Assembly: GCA_023259175.1 (NCBI GenBank)
Contig: JAHFQV010000004.1
Span: forward strand, 1 to 64,000
From: Oxalobacteraceae bacterium
Lineage (GTDB): Bacteria > Pseudomonadota > Gammaproteobacteria > Burkholderiales > Burkholderiaceae_D
DNA: 64,000 bases
Direction of reading: 5' to 3'
Shown here: in pieces, positions 1-9,596 of the stretch
How the letters are laid out: each line of letters opens with the position of its first letter
How positions within the stretch are numbered: the first letter of the stretch is position 1
Made by a program: the position numbers and the translations under genes
The notes under the pieces: generated by a model
The model's database searches: none
What the model was told of the DNA's origin: nothing
What the model saw: the letters and a program-made list of their open reading frames with translations, nothing else

Positions 1-22
1 CCGATTATTTCTACGGATAAAT

Positions 23-135
23 GTAGGGTGGGCATCTGCCCACGCGAACGGTCGAGCAAGATGCGGCCTAGTTCGTGTGCATAGACATGTAACCTTATTT
101 AACCGTAACGCGTGGGCACAGGTGCCCACCCTACG
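23..135. repeat. REP-like inverted repeat pair (gtagggtgggca...tgcccacgcg / cgcgtgggca...tgcccaccctac)
   Basis: TGTAGGGTGGGCATCTGCCCACGCGAACGG at ~22-51 and CCGTAACGCGTGGGCACAGGTGCCCACCCTACG at ~103-135 are near-perfect reverse complements; each arm also contains its own small palindrome. Confidence 0.8.
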
Positions 136-203
136 ATACTTCTTCCCAATTGGATTTGTTGCGATTCACAACTTAACGTGAACCACAACGAATCAACAAG
201 TTA

Positions 204-318
204 TGCCTGATGACTATAGCGAGTCGGCCCCACCCCTTCCCATCCCGAACAGGACCGTGAAACGACTCCGCGCCAATGATAGTGCTGCAACCAGTGTGAA
301 AGTAGGTCATCGTCAGGC
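204..318 (+). rRNA. rrf: 5S ribosomal RNA
   Basis: tgcctgatgactatagcgagtcggccccaccccttcccatcccgaacaggaccgtgaaacgactc...gtgtgaaagtaggtcatcgtcaggc; ends complementary, canonical 5S motifs. Confidence 0.95.
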
Positions 319-331
319 TTTTATCCCGCAG

Positions 332-370
332 AGCCCCAGTTTCTTTTAGAGACTGGGGCTTTTGCTTTTG
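332..370 (+). terminator. Rho-independent terminator of rrn operon
   Basis: agccccagt-ttcttttagag-actggggct followed by T-rich tract. Confidence 0.85.
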
Positions 371-500
371 TTGATTTCAAAAATCACGGAGCTTCACGCT
401 TTCCACTATGAAAAATCTCGGTTGAACCAAGTTTGGCGAAATCGGTCGAATCTGCTTGATTCAGAATGAATATTCTAAAAATTTGAAGGAGGGGGAGACT

Positions 501-3500
501 ATGCGTATTTTTCGATGTGTGAGCATTTTGTTGATCGGTTTTTTTGGGATTTCTATAGCATTTGCAGCGGAAGTCCCTAAGGATCAAAAAGAATCAAAAA
601 AATGGGATGTAAATAATCCTCCTGGCGAGGCCCATACTGCGAAGATCGATACTCACACAGGCACCTGGATGAGCCTTGATGTGAGCCCTGATGGTCAAAA
701 AATTGTGTTTGATCTGCTCGGGGATCTTTACGTGATGCCGATTTCAGGGGGCGAGGCAAAAGCTTTGACGCATAGTGTCGCGTGGGAGATGCAAGCGCGA
801 TTTTCTCCCGATGGTAAGCAAATTACCTATATGTCGGATGCAGCAGGTGGTGACAATATTTGGGTAATGAATGTCGATGGTAGTGGTGCGCATGCGATCA
901 CCAAAGAAGATTTTCGTTTATTGAATAATCCCGTTTGGCATCCGACCGGGCAATACATCGCTGCTCGCAAACACTTCTCCGGCACACGTTCCTTAGGCTC
1001 GGGCGAGATTTGGTTGTATCACACGGGCGGTGGCAGTGGTGTGCAACTCACCGAGAAGCCCAATTGGCAGAAGGATGTCGGTGAGCCGGCTTTTTCGCCC
1101 GATGGAAATTTTCTGTATTATTCTCAGGATACGAGCAGTGGAAATTCATTTGAATACAATAAAAATTCGAATGGGCAGATTTATCAAATTTTTAGACGTG
1201 ACTTAAAGCAAGGGAAGACGCTTCCTTTTGTCAGTGGTGCTGGCGGCGCAGTTCGCCCTGTCCCTTCGCCTGATGGAAAATATCTGGCGTTTGTGCGTAG
1301 GGTGCGCGATCAAAGTACCCTGTTTTTGAAGAATTTAAAGACCGGTGAAGAGACGAAAGCTTGGAGTCATCTGGAGCGCGATATGCAGGAAGCATGGGCG
1401 ATTCATGGTGTCTATCCTTCGTTTGCATGGATGCCCGACGCAAAGCAAATTGTCGTATGGGCGAGTGGAAAATTATGGCGCGTGGATCCATTTAATCAAA
1501 CCGCGAATGAGATTGCTTTTCATGTTTCCGATACGAGAGAGGTGCGCGAGGCACTTCGTTTTAAGCAGGAAGTCGCGCCGGATTCTTTCAATGTTCGGCA
1601 ATTGCGTTGGGTGAATGTCGCTCCAGCCGGTGATAAATTGGTCTATTCGGCGATGGGCTATCTCTACACCCGCGATTTACCCAATGGTAGCCCTAAGCGT
1701 CTCAGTACGCAGGAAGATCATTTTGAATATTTTCCACAATTTTCGCGAGATGGGCAGTCCATCGTATTTGTTACTTGGAATGATGAGCGTTTAGGAAGCG
1801 TGCGTAAGCTTGATTTGCGCACGATGCGAGAAACTGTGCTGACTAAGGAGCCCGGCAAATACTTGGAGCCAACTTTTTCCCCGGATGGCAAACAAGTCGT
1901 TTTTGTAAAATCCAAGGGCGGTTATTTGACGAGTGCTTGGTATGGTTTGGAAACAGGCGTATTTGCCGCTTCGTCGGATGGTAAATCTGAGATGCGAATG
2001 ATTTCTGATGAGGGGAGTGCGCCGCAGTTTGCGGCTTCGAATGAAGATGTTTATCTCACCCGAACAAAATATACGAGCGAGGTTGATTGGTCGACTTCAT
2101 TGGTGCGCGTTAAACTGGATAAAAATGAGGAATTCACCTTGGCGAAAGGTGAATTTGTAAACGCGTTTAATATTTCACCGGATGGTAAATGGCTCGCGTT
2201 TAACGAGCGTTTCCATAGCTTTGTTACGCCTATGCCTAGCGTGGGTAAGGCGATCAATGTTGGTGCCAAGATGGATGCATTGCCTGTGCGTCAGTTAGAT
2301 GTGAATGCAGGTGATTATTTGCATTGGTCTGGAGATAGTGCGCGTTTGTATTTCACTTTGGGTGACGAGCTTTTTAATACGCCACTGCAGTCTGCGTTTG
2401 CCTTCGTACCTGGTGCGCCTCAAGATTTGCCCAAGCCTCAAGAGCAGGGTGTCAAAATTGGTTTTCAGGAAAAGTCGGATAAACCTTCTGGCATCATCGT
2501 CATTTCTGGCGCACGTATTGTGAGTATGAAAGGCGATGAGGTTATTGAGAATGGGCGCATTGTTGTGCAAGACAATCGAATTGCTGCAATTGGTGCCGCC
2601 GATCAAGTGCGCATTCCTAAGGGCGCGCACCAGATTGATGCGCGTGGCAAGACGGTGATTCCCGGTTTGGTCGACGTGCATTGGCATGGCGGAATGGCGG
2701 AAAGTGAAATTGTCCCGCAACAAAGCTGGGTCGATTACGCTTCGCTCGCATTTGGTGTGACGACGATTCACGATCCTTCGAATGATACCTCTGAGATTTT
2801 TACGCACAGCGAAATGCAACGCGCCGGCAAAGTGGTTGCACCTCGTATTTATTCGACGGGTACGATTTTATATGGCGCAAAAGCGAATTTTAGTGCGGTC
2901 GTCAATAATTTAGAGGACGCGCTAACGCATCTCAAGCGTTTGAAGGCTGCGGGTGCGATTTCTGTGAAAAGTTATAACCAGCCGAGACGTGAACAACGCC
3001 AGCAAATTCTCGAAGCCGCCCGTCAAACCGGAATGATGGTGGTGCCAGAAGGTGGCTCATTATTTCAAACCAATATGACCATGGTGATTGACGGGCACAC
3101 CGGGGTAGAGCACGCCATCCCAGTTGCCAATGCCTATGACGATGTGAAACAGCTTTGGTCGCAGACTCATGTGGGTTATACGCCTACCTTGGGTGTGGCC
3201 TATGGCGGCTTGGATGGCGAACATTATTGGTATGCCCATACGGATGTGTGGAAGCATCCCTTATTGTCGCGTTATGTCCCACGTTCGATTTTGGAGCCAC
3301 GGGCGGTTCGTCGTGAAACGGCACCGGAGGAGGATTTTAATGTCCTCAAAACTGCAAAAACCGCGGTCGAATTGCAACGTGCAGGGATTGCAGTTAACTT
3401 GGGTGCACACGGACAGCGTGAAGGCTTAGCAGCGCATTGGGAAATGTGGACCTTGGGATTGGGCGGCATGACTTCGCTTGAAGCTATTCGTTCTGCTACC

Positions 3501-3779
3501 ATAAACGGCGCGCGTTATTTGGGCATGGATAAGGATTTGGGATCGCTCGAAGTCGGTAAGCTAGCGGATTTGGTGATCATTGACGGGGATGTGTTGAAAG
3601 ATATCCGGCAATCGGATCAGATCGCCTATGTCATGTTAAACGGACGTCTCTATGATGTTTCGACCATGAATGAAATCGGGCTGCGTCAAAAGCCACGTAA
3701 GCCTTTCTTTTTTGAGTCCAAATTGGGTCAGTCTATGCCAGTTAGCACTGAGGGTTTTACGAAAGGGCACGGACATTAA
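501..3779 (+). CDS. Exported amidohydrolase with N-terminal TolB-like (WD40/PD40) beta-propeller
   Basis: ORF with signal peptide (MRIFRCVSILLIGFFGISIAFAA), repeated 'SPDGKxxxF' TolB motifs, then amidohydrolase motifs (VIPGLVDVHWHGG, GVTTIHD, LGSLEVGKLADLVIIDGD). RBS ggaggggg before ATG 501. Confidence 0.9.
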   Translation: MRIFRCVSILLIGFFGISIAFAAEVPKDQKESKKWDVNNPPGEAHTAKIDTHTGTWMSLDVSPDGQKIVFDLLGDLYVMPISGGEAKALTHSVAWEMQARFSPDGKQITYMSDAAGGDNIWVMNVDGSGAHAITKEDFRLLNNPVWHPTGQYIAARKHFSGTRSLGSGEIWLYHTGGGSGVQLTEKPNWQKDVGEPAFSPDGNFLYYSQDTSSGNSFEYNKNSNGQIYQIFRRDLKQGKTLPFVSGAGGAVRPVPSPDGKYLAFVRRVRDQSTLFLKNLKTGEETKAWSHLERDMQEAWAIHGVYPSFAWMPDAKQIVVWASGKLWRVDPFNQTANEIAFHVSDTREVREALRFKQEVAPDSFNVRQLRWVNVAPAGDKLVYSAMGYLYTRDLPNGSPKRLSTQEDHFEYFPQFSRDGQSIVFVTWNDERLGSVRKLDLRTMRETVLTKEPGKYLEPTFSPDGKQVVFVKSKGGYLTSAWYGLETGVFAASSDGKSEMRMISDEGSAPQFAASNEDVYLTRTKYTSEVDWSTSLVRVKLDKNEEFTLAKGEFVNAFNISPDGKWLAFNERFHSFVTPMPSVGKAINVGAKMDALPVRQLDVNAGDYLHWSGDSARLYFTLGDELFNTPLQSAFAFVPGAPQDLPKPQEQGVKIGFQEKSDKPSGIIVISGARIVSMKGDEVIENGRIVVQDNRIAAIGAADQVRIPKGAHQIDARGKTVIPGLVDVHWHGGMAESEIVPQQSWVDYASLAFGVTTIHDPSNDTSEIFTHSEMQRAGKVVAPRIYSTGTILYGAKANFSAVVNNLEDALTHLKRLKAAGAISVKSYNQPRREQRQQILEAARQTGMMVVPEGGSLFQTNMTMVIDGHTGVEHAIPVANAYDDVKQLWSQTHVGYTPTLGVAYGGLDGEHYWYAHTDVWKHPLLSRYVPRSILEPRAVRRETAPEEDFNVLKTAKTAVELQRAGIAVNLGAHGQREGLAAHWEMWTLGLGGMTSLEAIRSATINGARYLGMDKDLGSLEVGKLADLVIIDGDVLKDIRQSDQIAYVMLNGRLYDVSTMNEIGLRQKPRKPFFFESKLGQSMPVSTEGFTKGHGH

Positions 3780-3837
3780 TGTCGTGTACCTTATGCAATA
3801 GATAATCTCGATTAAACAGAGATTTTTCTTTAGCGCT

Positions 3838-3868
3838 AAAAAATGCCGCCATTGGGTGGCATTTTTTT
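3838..3868 (+). terminator. Rho-independent terminator
   Basis: aaaaaatgccgcc-attg-ggtggcattttttt hairpin with T tract after the amidohydrolase CDS. Confidence 0.75.
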
Positions 3869-3992
3869 ATGCGCCTTGCGACGCAAAGCCAGATGGAGTC
3901 GCCGTTTCTAGCTTAAATCAATTAGAATAGAGGGTTAAGGCAAGTGTATGGACGTATTAATTGCCATTGCATTGCTGTTTGCAGGAGAATTT

Positions 3993-5132
3993 ATGAAAAT
4001 ATCGAGCACCCAGGAAATTGTTGAGGAATTGCGTGTTGGGCGCATGGTCATTTTAGTCGATGAAGAAGACCGCGAGAATGAAGGCGATCTCGTACTTGCG
4101 GCGGAATTCGTTACGCCCGAGGCGATTAATTTTATGGCTAAATATGGTCGCGGATTGATCTGTTTGACGCTAACAGAAGAGCGTTGTAATTTTTTGAATC
4201 TGCCCATGATGGCGGCTAAGAATGGCACTGCCTACGGAACGAATTTTACAGTTTCCATCGAGGCAGCTGAAGGTGTTACGACCGGTATTTCGGCTGCAGA
4301 TCGTGCGCGTACCATACAAGTGGCGGTGGATGCTAATTCGGTACCCGATGACATTGTGCAACCCGGGCATATTTTTCCGCTGAAGGCGCAAAAAGGGGGC
4401 GTTTTGATGCGCGCTGGCCATACCGAAGCGGGCTGCGATCTTGCCGAACTTGCGGGGCTGAAGCCAGCCTCAGTTATTTGCGAAATCATGAAGGATGATG
4501 GGAGTATGGCACGCTTGCCTGATCTCCTAGAGTTTGCTCAAACGCATGGCTTAAAAATTGGCACGATTGCAGACTTGATACGCTATCGTAGTCAAACAGA
4601 AAGTATGGTGCAAAGGGTCGCTGAGCGGGAAATGCATACTCCCTATGGTCTGTTTAATGCGGTTATTTACCGCGATATTCCGAGTAACTCCGCACATCTT
4701 GTTTTAATGCGTGGACTAATTTCTCCTGAACGTGAGGTTTTGGTGCGTGTCCATCAGCCTGTGTCTATCTTGGATTTGTTGGAAGATCAAATTTCTACGC
4801 ACTCTTGGAGCATTGCGAAAGCGCTCAAGTCTATCGATGAAGCAAATGCGGGTGTAATGGTGTTGTTGAATTGCGAAGAAAGCGCGGAACAGTTGTTTGC
4901 GCAGTTTAATGCCCTAACTACACCGGAAAAGCGCCCGCAGGGTCGGGCGGCGCGTATGGACTTGAGAACTTACGGTATCGGCGCTCAAATTTTGCGAGAT
5001 GTTGGCGTTGGTAAGATGAAGTTGATGGCAAATCCTCGTAAAATGCCGTCGATGACGGGATTTAATTTGGAAGTAACGGGTTATCTAGATGCGCCTGAAC
5101 TCGGGGCGAGCCATGGACATAAAGGAAAATAA
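3993..5132 (+). CDS. ribB: 3,4-dihydroxy-2-butanone-4-phosphate synthase with degenerate GTP cyclohydrolase II-like C-terminal domain (RibBX type)
   Basis: N-term RibB motifs ([34 protein letters not shown]); C-term RibA-like ([13 protein letters not shown]) without the Zn/cysteine motif. ATG 3993 preceded by caggag; listed ORF extends upstream to 3948. Confidence 0.93.
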   Translation: MKISSTQEIVEELRVGRMVILVDEEDRENEGDLVLAAEFVTPEAINFMAKYGRGLICLTLTEERCNFLNLPMMAAKNGTAYGTNFTVSIEAAEGVTTGISAADRARTIQVAVDANSVPDDIVQPGHIFPLKAQKGGVLMRAGHTEAGCDLAELAGLKPASVICEIMKDDGSMARLPDLLEFAQTHGLKIGTIADLIRYRSQTESMVQRVAEREMHTPYGLFNAVIYRDIPSNSAHLVLMRGLISPEREVLVRVHQPVSILDLLEDQISTHSWSIAKALKSIDEANAGVMVLLNCEESAEQLFAQFNALTTPEKRPQGRAARMDLRTYGIGAQILRDVGVGKMKLMANPRKMPSMTGFNLEVTGYLDAPELGASHGHKGK

Positions 5133-5133
5133 A

Positions 5134-5634
5134 ATGACGGTTGGACACTATGAATCAAATTTTGATGGCATTGGCGTTCGTGTTGGCATCGTTCAGGCGC
5201 GTTTTAACGAGCGAGTTGGTCAAGGTCTTTTGGCAGCTTGTTTGGCGGAGTTGGCGCGTTTAGGTGTGATGAAGGAGGATATTCTTCACGTCACAGTGCC
5301 TGGTGCTCTGGAAGTGCCTTTGGCATTGCAAAAAATGGCTGCAACACATCAGTTTGATGCTTTGATTGCCTTAGGTGCAGTTATTCGCGGAGAAACCTAT
5401 CATTTTGAGTTGGTTTCAAATGAATCAGGTGCGGGTGTAAGTCGAGTCAGTTTGGATTTTGGTATCCCGATCGCGAATGCGATTTTAACGACTGAGAATG
5501 ACGAACAAGCTGAGGCTAGAATGCAAGAAAAAGGGATCGATGCGGCGCGAGTTGCAGTCGAAATGGCGAACTTAGCCCTGGCTTTAGAAGAATTAGCGGA
5601 AGCCACCGAAGATATAGATTATGAAGTCGATTAA
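5134..5634 (+). CDS. ribH: 6,7-dimethyl-8-ribityllumazine synthase
   Basis: RibH motifs ([41 protein letters not shown]). Start likely ATG 5134. Confidence 0.95.
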   Translation: MTVGHYESNFDGIGVRVGIVQARFNERVGQGLLAACLAELARLGVMKEDILHVTVPGALEVPLALQKMAATHQFDALIALGAVIRGETYHFELVSNESGAGVSRVSLDFGIPIANAILTTENDEQAEARMQEKGIDAARVAVEMANLALALEELAEATEDIDYEVD

Positions 5635-5642
5635 TTTGAGCG

Positions 5643-5682
5643 AGGGGAAACGCGGATTTATTCAATAAGCGCGCTTCCCTAG
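5643..5682. repeat. Minimal copy of CTAG-ended MITE-like repeat family
   Basis: aggggaaacgcggatttattcaataagcgcgcttccctag matches the terminal ~32 nt of the 37404-37636 element plus its CTTCCCTAG end. Confidence 0.7.
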
Positions 5683-5732
5683 ATGTTACATCGTTGATGT
5701 AACGCTCAATTTGTAAAATAAAGGTGTCTGCA

Positions 5733-6194
5733 ATGAATACTCAGTCTCAACATGCCAATCCCAATAAAAGTCGATCACCGCGCCACCGTGCGCGGGAATT
5801 TGCGTTGCAGGGTATTTATCAATGGTTGCTCAATAACGAAGACTCAGGTGTGATTGATGCACATATCCGCCAAGCGCATGGCTTTGATAAAGCCGATCGC
5901 GAACATTTTGATGCCTTGTTGCACGGAGCAATCAAGCAATCGATCGCCTTACGTGCCGAATTTGCGAACCTGCTTGATCGAGGGATTGCAGAAGTTTCCC
6001 CGATTGAACATGCGGTGCTTCTGATTGGCGCTTACGAGTTGAAAAATCATTTGGAAATTCCATATCGTGTCGTCATTAACGAGGCTGTTGAACTAAGTAA
6101 GTCATTTGGTGGACAAGATGGGCATAAATATGTCAATGGTGTGCTTGATAAGCTCGCACCACGCCTACGCCCACTGGAGATTAAGGGCAATTAA
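5733..6194 (+). CDS. nusB: Transcription antitermination factor NusB
   Basis: [51 protein letters not shown]; downstream of ribH as in many proteobacteria. Confidence 0.95.
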   Translation: MNTQSQHANPNKSRSPRHRAREFALQGIYQWLLNNEDSGVIDAHIRQAHGFDKADREHFDALLHGAIKQSIALRAEFANLLDRGIAEVSPIEHAVLLIGAYELKNHLEIPYRVVINEAVELSKSFGGQDGHKYVNGVLDKLAPRLRPLEIKGN

Positions 6195-6221
6195 TTAGTC
6201 AGCCTCTGAATACGCGTGTTT

Positions 6222-6260
6222 AAAGAAAAAGGAGCTTGAGTCATGGCTCCTTTTTCTTTG
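6222..6260. terminator. Bidirectional Rho-independent terminator
   Basis: aaagaaaaaggagc-ttgagtcat-ggctcctttttcttt near-perfect hairpin with A/T flanks, after nusB. Confidence 0.85.
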
Positions 6261-6267
6261 CCTTTAG

Positions 6268-6364
6268 CTAGGGAAGCTCCATTTTTTCGTTGAGCAAGCT
6301 TGAAAATTCAGGTTCTTAAAAAAATGGGGTTTCGCGCTTATCGAATAAATCCGCGCTTCCCTAG
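6268..6364. repeat. CTAG-ended MITE-like repeat (97 bp copy)
   Basis: ctagggaagc...tggggtttcgcgcttatcgaataaatccgcgcttccctag; ends inverted; shares long blocks with copies at ~30.6 and 37.4 kb. Confidence 0.8.
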
Positions 6365-6385
6365 GATGCGCGAGGACACATGGGT

Positions 6386-6787
6386 TTAGTCAAAGCTGTA
6401 TTCGAGTAGTACTTGGGAGGCGCTATTGACTCCCGAGCTCCAAGTGGTTCGCCCGTGACCTTTCATGCCTGCAAAATCACCCGTACCTGAGCCTGAAATG
6501 ACGTTAAGTGTACTAATCGTCTGGCCCGATTTGACGCTTCCAACGTGTTGTAATATAAAACCACCACTGCGCTCGCCGATACTGCCGGACAGGTACTCTA
6601 ATCCGACAAAGCTTGAGATACCCGCATCTCCTGCATAGGCCAAGCATTCAAAACGCGATTCTGCTTGAATATCACCGAGATAATGGTGTGTAAGTTTGGA
6701 ACGTCTGAGCCCGGTTGTTAAGTCGAGTTTTTCGTCCAATCCAAATAATTTGACTGTTCCACATGCTAGCATGTTTGCCTCCCCCAA
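6386..6787 (-). CDS. DUF3224 domain-containing protein
   Basis: Pattern FVGLEYLSGSIGERSGGFILQHVGSVKSGQ...VISGSGTGDFAGMKGHG resembles the DUF3224 family. Confidence 0.75.
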   Translation of the reverse strand: MGEANMLACGTVKLFGLDEKLDLTTGLRRSKLTHHYLGDIQAESRFECLAYAGDAGISSFVGLEYLSGSIGERSGGFILQHVGSVKSGQTISTLNVISGSGTGDFAGMKGHGRTTWSSGVNSASQVLLEYSFD

Positions 6788-7140
6788 AGCGGTTCAAAAG
6801 TATAATTTTTGCAACCCGTGGATTCAGCAACTTTTGATTGCCTTTGCCACGTCAATCACCTTTTGAGTATGTATTACTCTTTTTTATTATCGATGCCCTG
6901 TGGAATTATTTTCTCTTCTAGGCATTCGCATAAAAGTATTGCAAACTTAGCGTATTATGTCTACTCACAATATCGCATTCCTAATGCGATTTTATTATAG
7001 TGTTTGTTTTTCTGTCTTACTGGAAACGCTAGAAGCTTTCAATACTGAGTGCCATTATAGCGCTAGGAACGATAGCATCGACTTGAGATTGGAAATTTAT
7101 ACTTCTAAATTCTTATCTTAACTTAAAAAGGATATTTGCC

Positions 7141-8058
7141 ATGATGAAATTTCGTCAGATTGAGGCTTTTCGTTGTTTGATGGTCGCGGGGACGACGATA
7201 GGGGCTGCACGAAAAATGAATGTGACTCAGCCAGCGATTAGTCGTTTAGTGGCGGATTTGGAGGATTCTTTGGGTTTCCGCCTTTTTAATCGAGCGAAGG
7301 GGCGGATGGAGCCCACCGTTGCAGGCGTTCGTTTTTATCGCGCAGTTGAAGAAAATTTTCTAGGTCTAGAGCGGCTAACTCAGGTTGCGAGCAATATTCG
7401 GAATGATACGCCGGAGGGGATTTCGGTCGCCTGCCTTTTTGTCTTGTCGACGACTTTGATGCCCTTGGTGCTCAAGGAGTTTTTTAAGTACCACCCCGAG
7501 GTGCCCGTGACTGTTGACACATGTAATGGACCAGAAATCCTCGTTCGCCTGCAGGATATGAAGGTTGATATGGCTATTTCGCTTGAGTTTCCGCCTTTCG
7601 CGGGGGTCGAGGTTGAGCGGATATTGCGTGTCAACGTTTCCTGCGCTTTACCTGTAGGCCATAGGCTAGCGAGTAAAGAAAAAATTACCGCAAGCGATAT
7701 TCACGGTGAGAATATGATCGGTTGGGTGCCGATTATTTCGCAGAACTATGAGAAAGAAGTTCAGGTTTTAAAAAATGCCGGAAGTATCCCCAAAAATGTA
7801 ATCAAAACCCATACTTCACATACGCGTTATGCGATGGTGGCCCATGGCTTAGGCCTCTCATTAGTGGAGCCATTCGCGGCAAAAATATGGAAGAATAATG
7901 GGGTGGTCGTTCGCCCATTCGAGGGCGATATTTGTTACGACTATGTATTGGCTTATCCGAGTGGCGGCACGCGCTCGCAAATGCTCTACGATTTTCGTGA
8001 CGCAGTATTGAAGGTGACGCGCGAATATGATTTCGGATTTAATGCCCGCGCAGATTGA
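7141..8058 (+). CDS. LysR-family transcriptional regulator
   Basis: N-term HTH MKFRQIEAFRCLMVAGTTIGAARKMNVTQPAISRLVADLEDSLGFRLFNR; LysR substrate domain follows. Confidence 0.93.
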   Translation: MMKFRQIEAFRCLMVAGTTIGAARKMNVTQPAISRLVADLEDSLGFRLFNRAKGRMEPTVAGVRFYRAVEENFLGLERLTQVASNIRNDTPEGISVACLFVLSTTLMPLVLKEFFKYHPEVPVTVDTCNGPEILVRLQDMKVDMAISLEFPPFAGVEVERILRVNVSCALPVGHRLASKEKITASDIHGENMIGWVPIISQNYEKEVQVLKNAGSIPKNVIKTHTSHTRYAMVAHGLGLSLVEPFAAKIWKNNGVVVRPFEGDICYDYVLAYPSGGTRSQMLYDFRDAVLKVTREYDFGFNARAD

Positions 8059-8079
8059 TACTGTTGTTTGAGGCTAGCC

Positions 8080-9084
8080 TTAAATCCCGGCGATTTGCTC
8101 AGCCTTGTTTTGAGGCTGTGCCTTAAACTCGGTGAATTCTTCTTTGCGTTTGGCAGGACTAGCTTCCTGCGGATGGGAAATTAAAGTTGGCTTGGGTGTG
8201 GTCGAAAAAATCGACACGTTTTTGCCAGCCGCAACGTCCTTGAGTCGCCTGTATTCTGCCATCACCAAATTGCCGTAACCGCCGTCAGTTTCACTTTCGG
8301 CCGCGCCTACGTAGCGTTTTAATCCGCCTTCAATTGAGCCTGAGAGCGAAACATAGTCTTTCAAAATGGTGGCACCCACTTTGATATTGGCGACCGGATT
8401 TAAAGCCGCTTTTACACCACCCAATTCAGTAAATTTATCCTGATGGACTTTTGCCATCACTTGCATTAAACCCTGCGCGCCGACCGGACTTTCAGAGAAG
8501 GGATTGAAGCGCGATTCGATTGCGATCACCGATAAAATGAGAAGCGGGTCGAGCTTGGTATCTTTGGCTGTGAGATAGGCGGCTGACACCAACATATCGA
8601 TTGCGTCGTTGGCGACACGGTAGCGTTTGGAAAGCCAATTCGTGACCAGTTGTTGCTGTTTTTTGTTACCCAGCAATTTGTTGTCTGCGCTTGTCGCAAC
8701 TGGGCCTTGGCTTTCTTCTTCGTCATTGCTAGTTTGCGTGACGATTTCGGGTGTTGCCATCAAGAGGGCTAAGTTCGGAGCACTGTTCTTTTCGTTTTGG
8801 GCAGCATTTTGCTCGTTGTAAAACGGAGAAAGTGTGCGAAATTTGTCGGCCAAATTAGGATTCAAAAATAGGCAAATCAAAACGATCATGGCCAACAGCC
8901 CCATGCCTGAGGTGAAGTGCAATACGGAATTGAGTCCACTTGCTTTATGAGCGTGTTGCGCTAGCTTGTGCGTAGCTTTTTTTGTGAGACACGGCTGTGC
9001 TTCACTCTTAACTGTTAAAATCGCGTCGTGTGTTGAGGCGCGAACTAAATTGTGAGACGAGTTTTGAGACGAGTTTTGAGACAT
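8080..9084 (-). CDS. Lytic transglycosylase (SLT domain), membrane-anchored
   Basis: LDPLLILSVIAIESRFNPFSESPVGAQGLMQVM...NIKVGATILKDYVS typical SLT; one N-terminal TM segment. Confidence 0.88.
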   Translation of the reverse strand: MSQNSSQNSSHNLVRASTHDAILTVKSEAQPCLTKKATHKLAQHAHKASGLNSVLHFTSGMGLLAMIVLICLFLNPNLADKFRTLSPFYNEQNAAQNEKNSAPNLALLMATPEIVTQTSNDEEESQGPVATSADNKLLGNKKQQQLVTNWLSKRYRVANDAIDMLVSAAYLTAKDTKLDPLLILSVIAIESRFNPFSESPVGAQGLMQVMAKVHQDKFTELGGVKAALNPVANIKVGATILKDYVSLSGSIEGGLKRYVGAAESETDGGYGNLVMAEYRRLKDVAAGKNVSIFSTTPKPTLISHPQEASPAKRKEEFTEFKAQPQNKAEQIAGI

Positions 9085-9596
9085 ACTTCCTCCTGAATTT
9101 TCGCGAAATGCAATCGAGGCTCAATGAGCCAAGGAATATCATTGCGTTTCTACGAATCAGAAACATTGTCGCCTTCAATCAATTTTGAAGCAGGTTCAAG
9201 ATCAATTGCTGACTAACACCGGAGTTAGGCTTTGTTTTCACTCGAACAGGCAATGTGCCATTAGGTGCGAGCGAAAAAAAAGAATAACGCGTTTTCGGGT
9301 GAGTGGCTATTCGCCATTTGTGGATGGTTTCCATCCGATTGAGAACCCGAGCTCCCATTTAATTGATACTGTTAGACGTGTGATTCTGTAAGACTTGCAA
9401 GTGAATCAAAATCAGTATTCTTTGAAGTTGGGCGAATTGTAGGGGTGGTTTTATATCAAGTCAATACTATAGAATCGTGTTTTAATTACTTATATGTCTT
9501 AGTGTTTTCGCTGCAGTGCAGCAAAGCCTAATAGAATCAAATACTTGTTCGCTTTTTTTAAGTCAAATCATGCGCTTCAATGTCGTGTAAAAAAAT

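Noticed and set aside
2295-2819. 174-aa minus-strand ORF inside the amidohydrolase gene
   Set aside because: Antisense to a well-supported CDS, Arg/His/Ile-rich composition typical of shadow ORFs; the same applies to other antisense ORFs (10563-11123, 37842-38660, 40180-40716, 54166-54618).
3869-3992. Possible FMN riboswitch upstream of ribB
   Set aside because: No conserved RFN-element core seen in the short leader.
9060-9084. Tandem gagttttgagac repeat at the 5' end of the lytic transglycosylase gene
   Set aside because: Only two copies inside the coding sequence (SQNSSQNSS); too short to argue phase variation.
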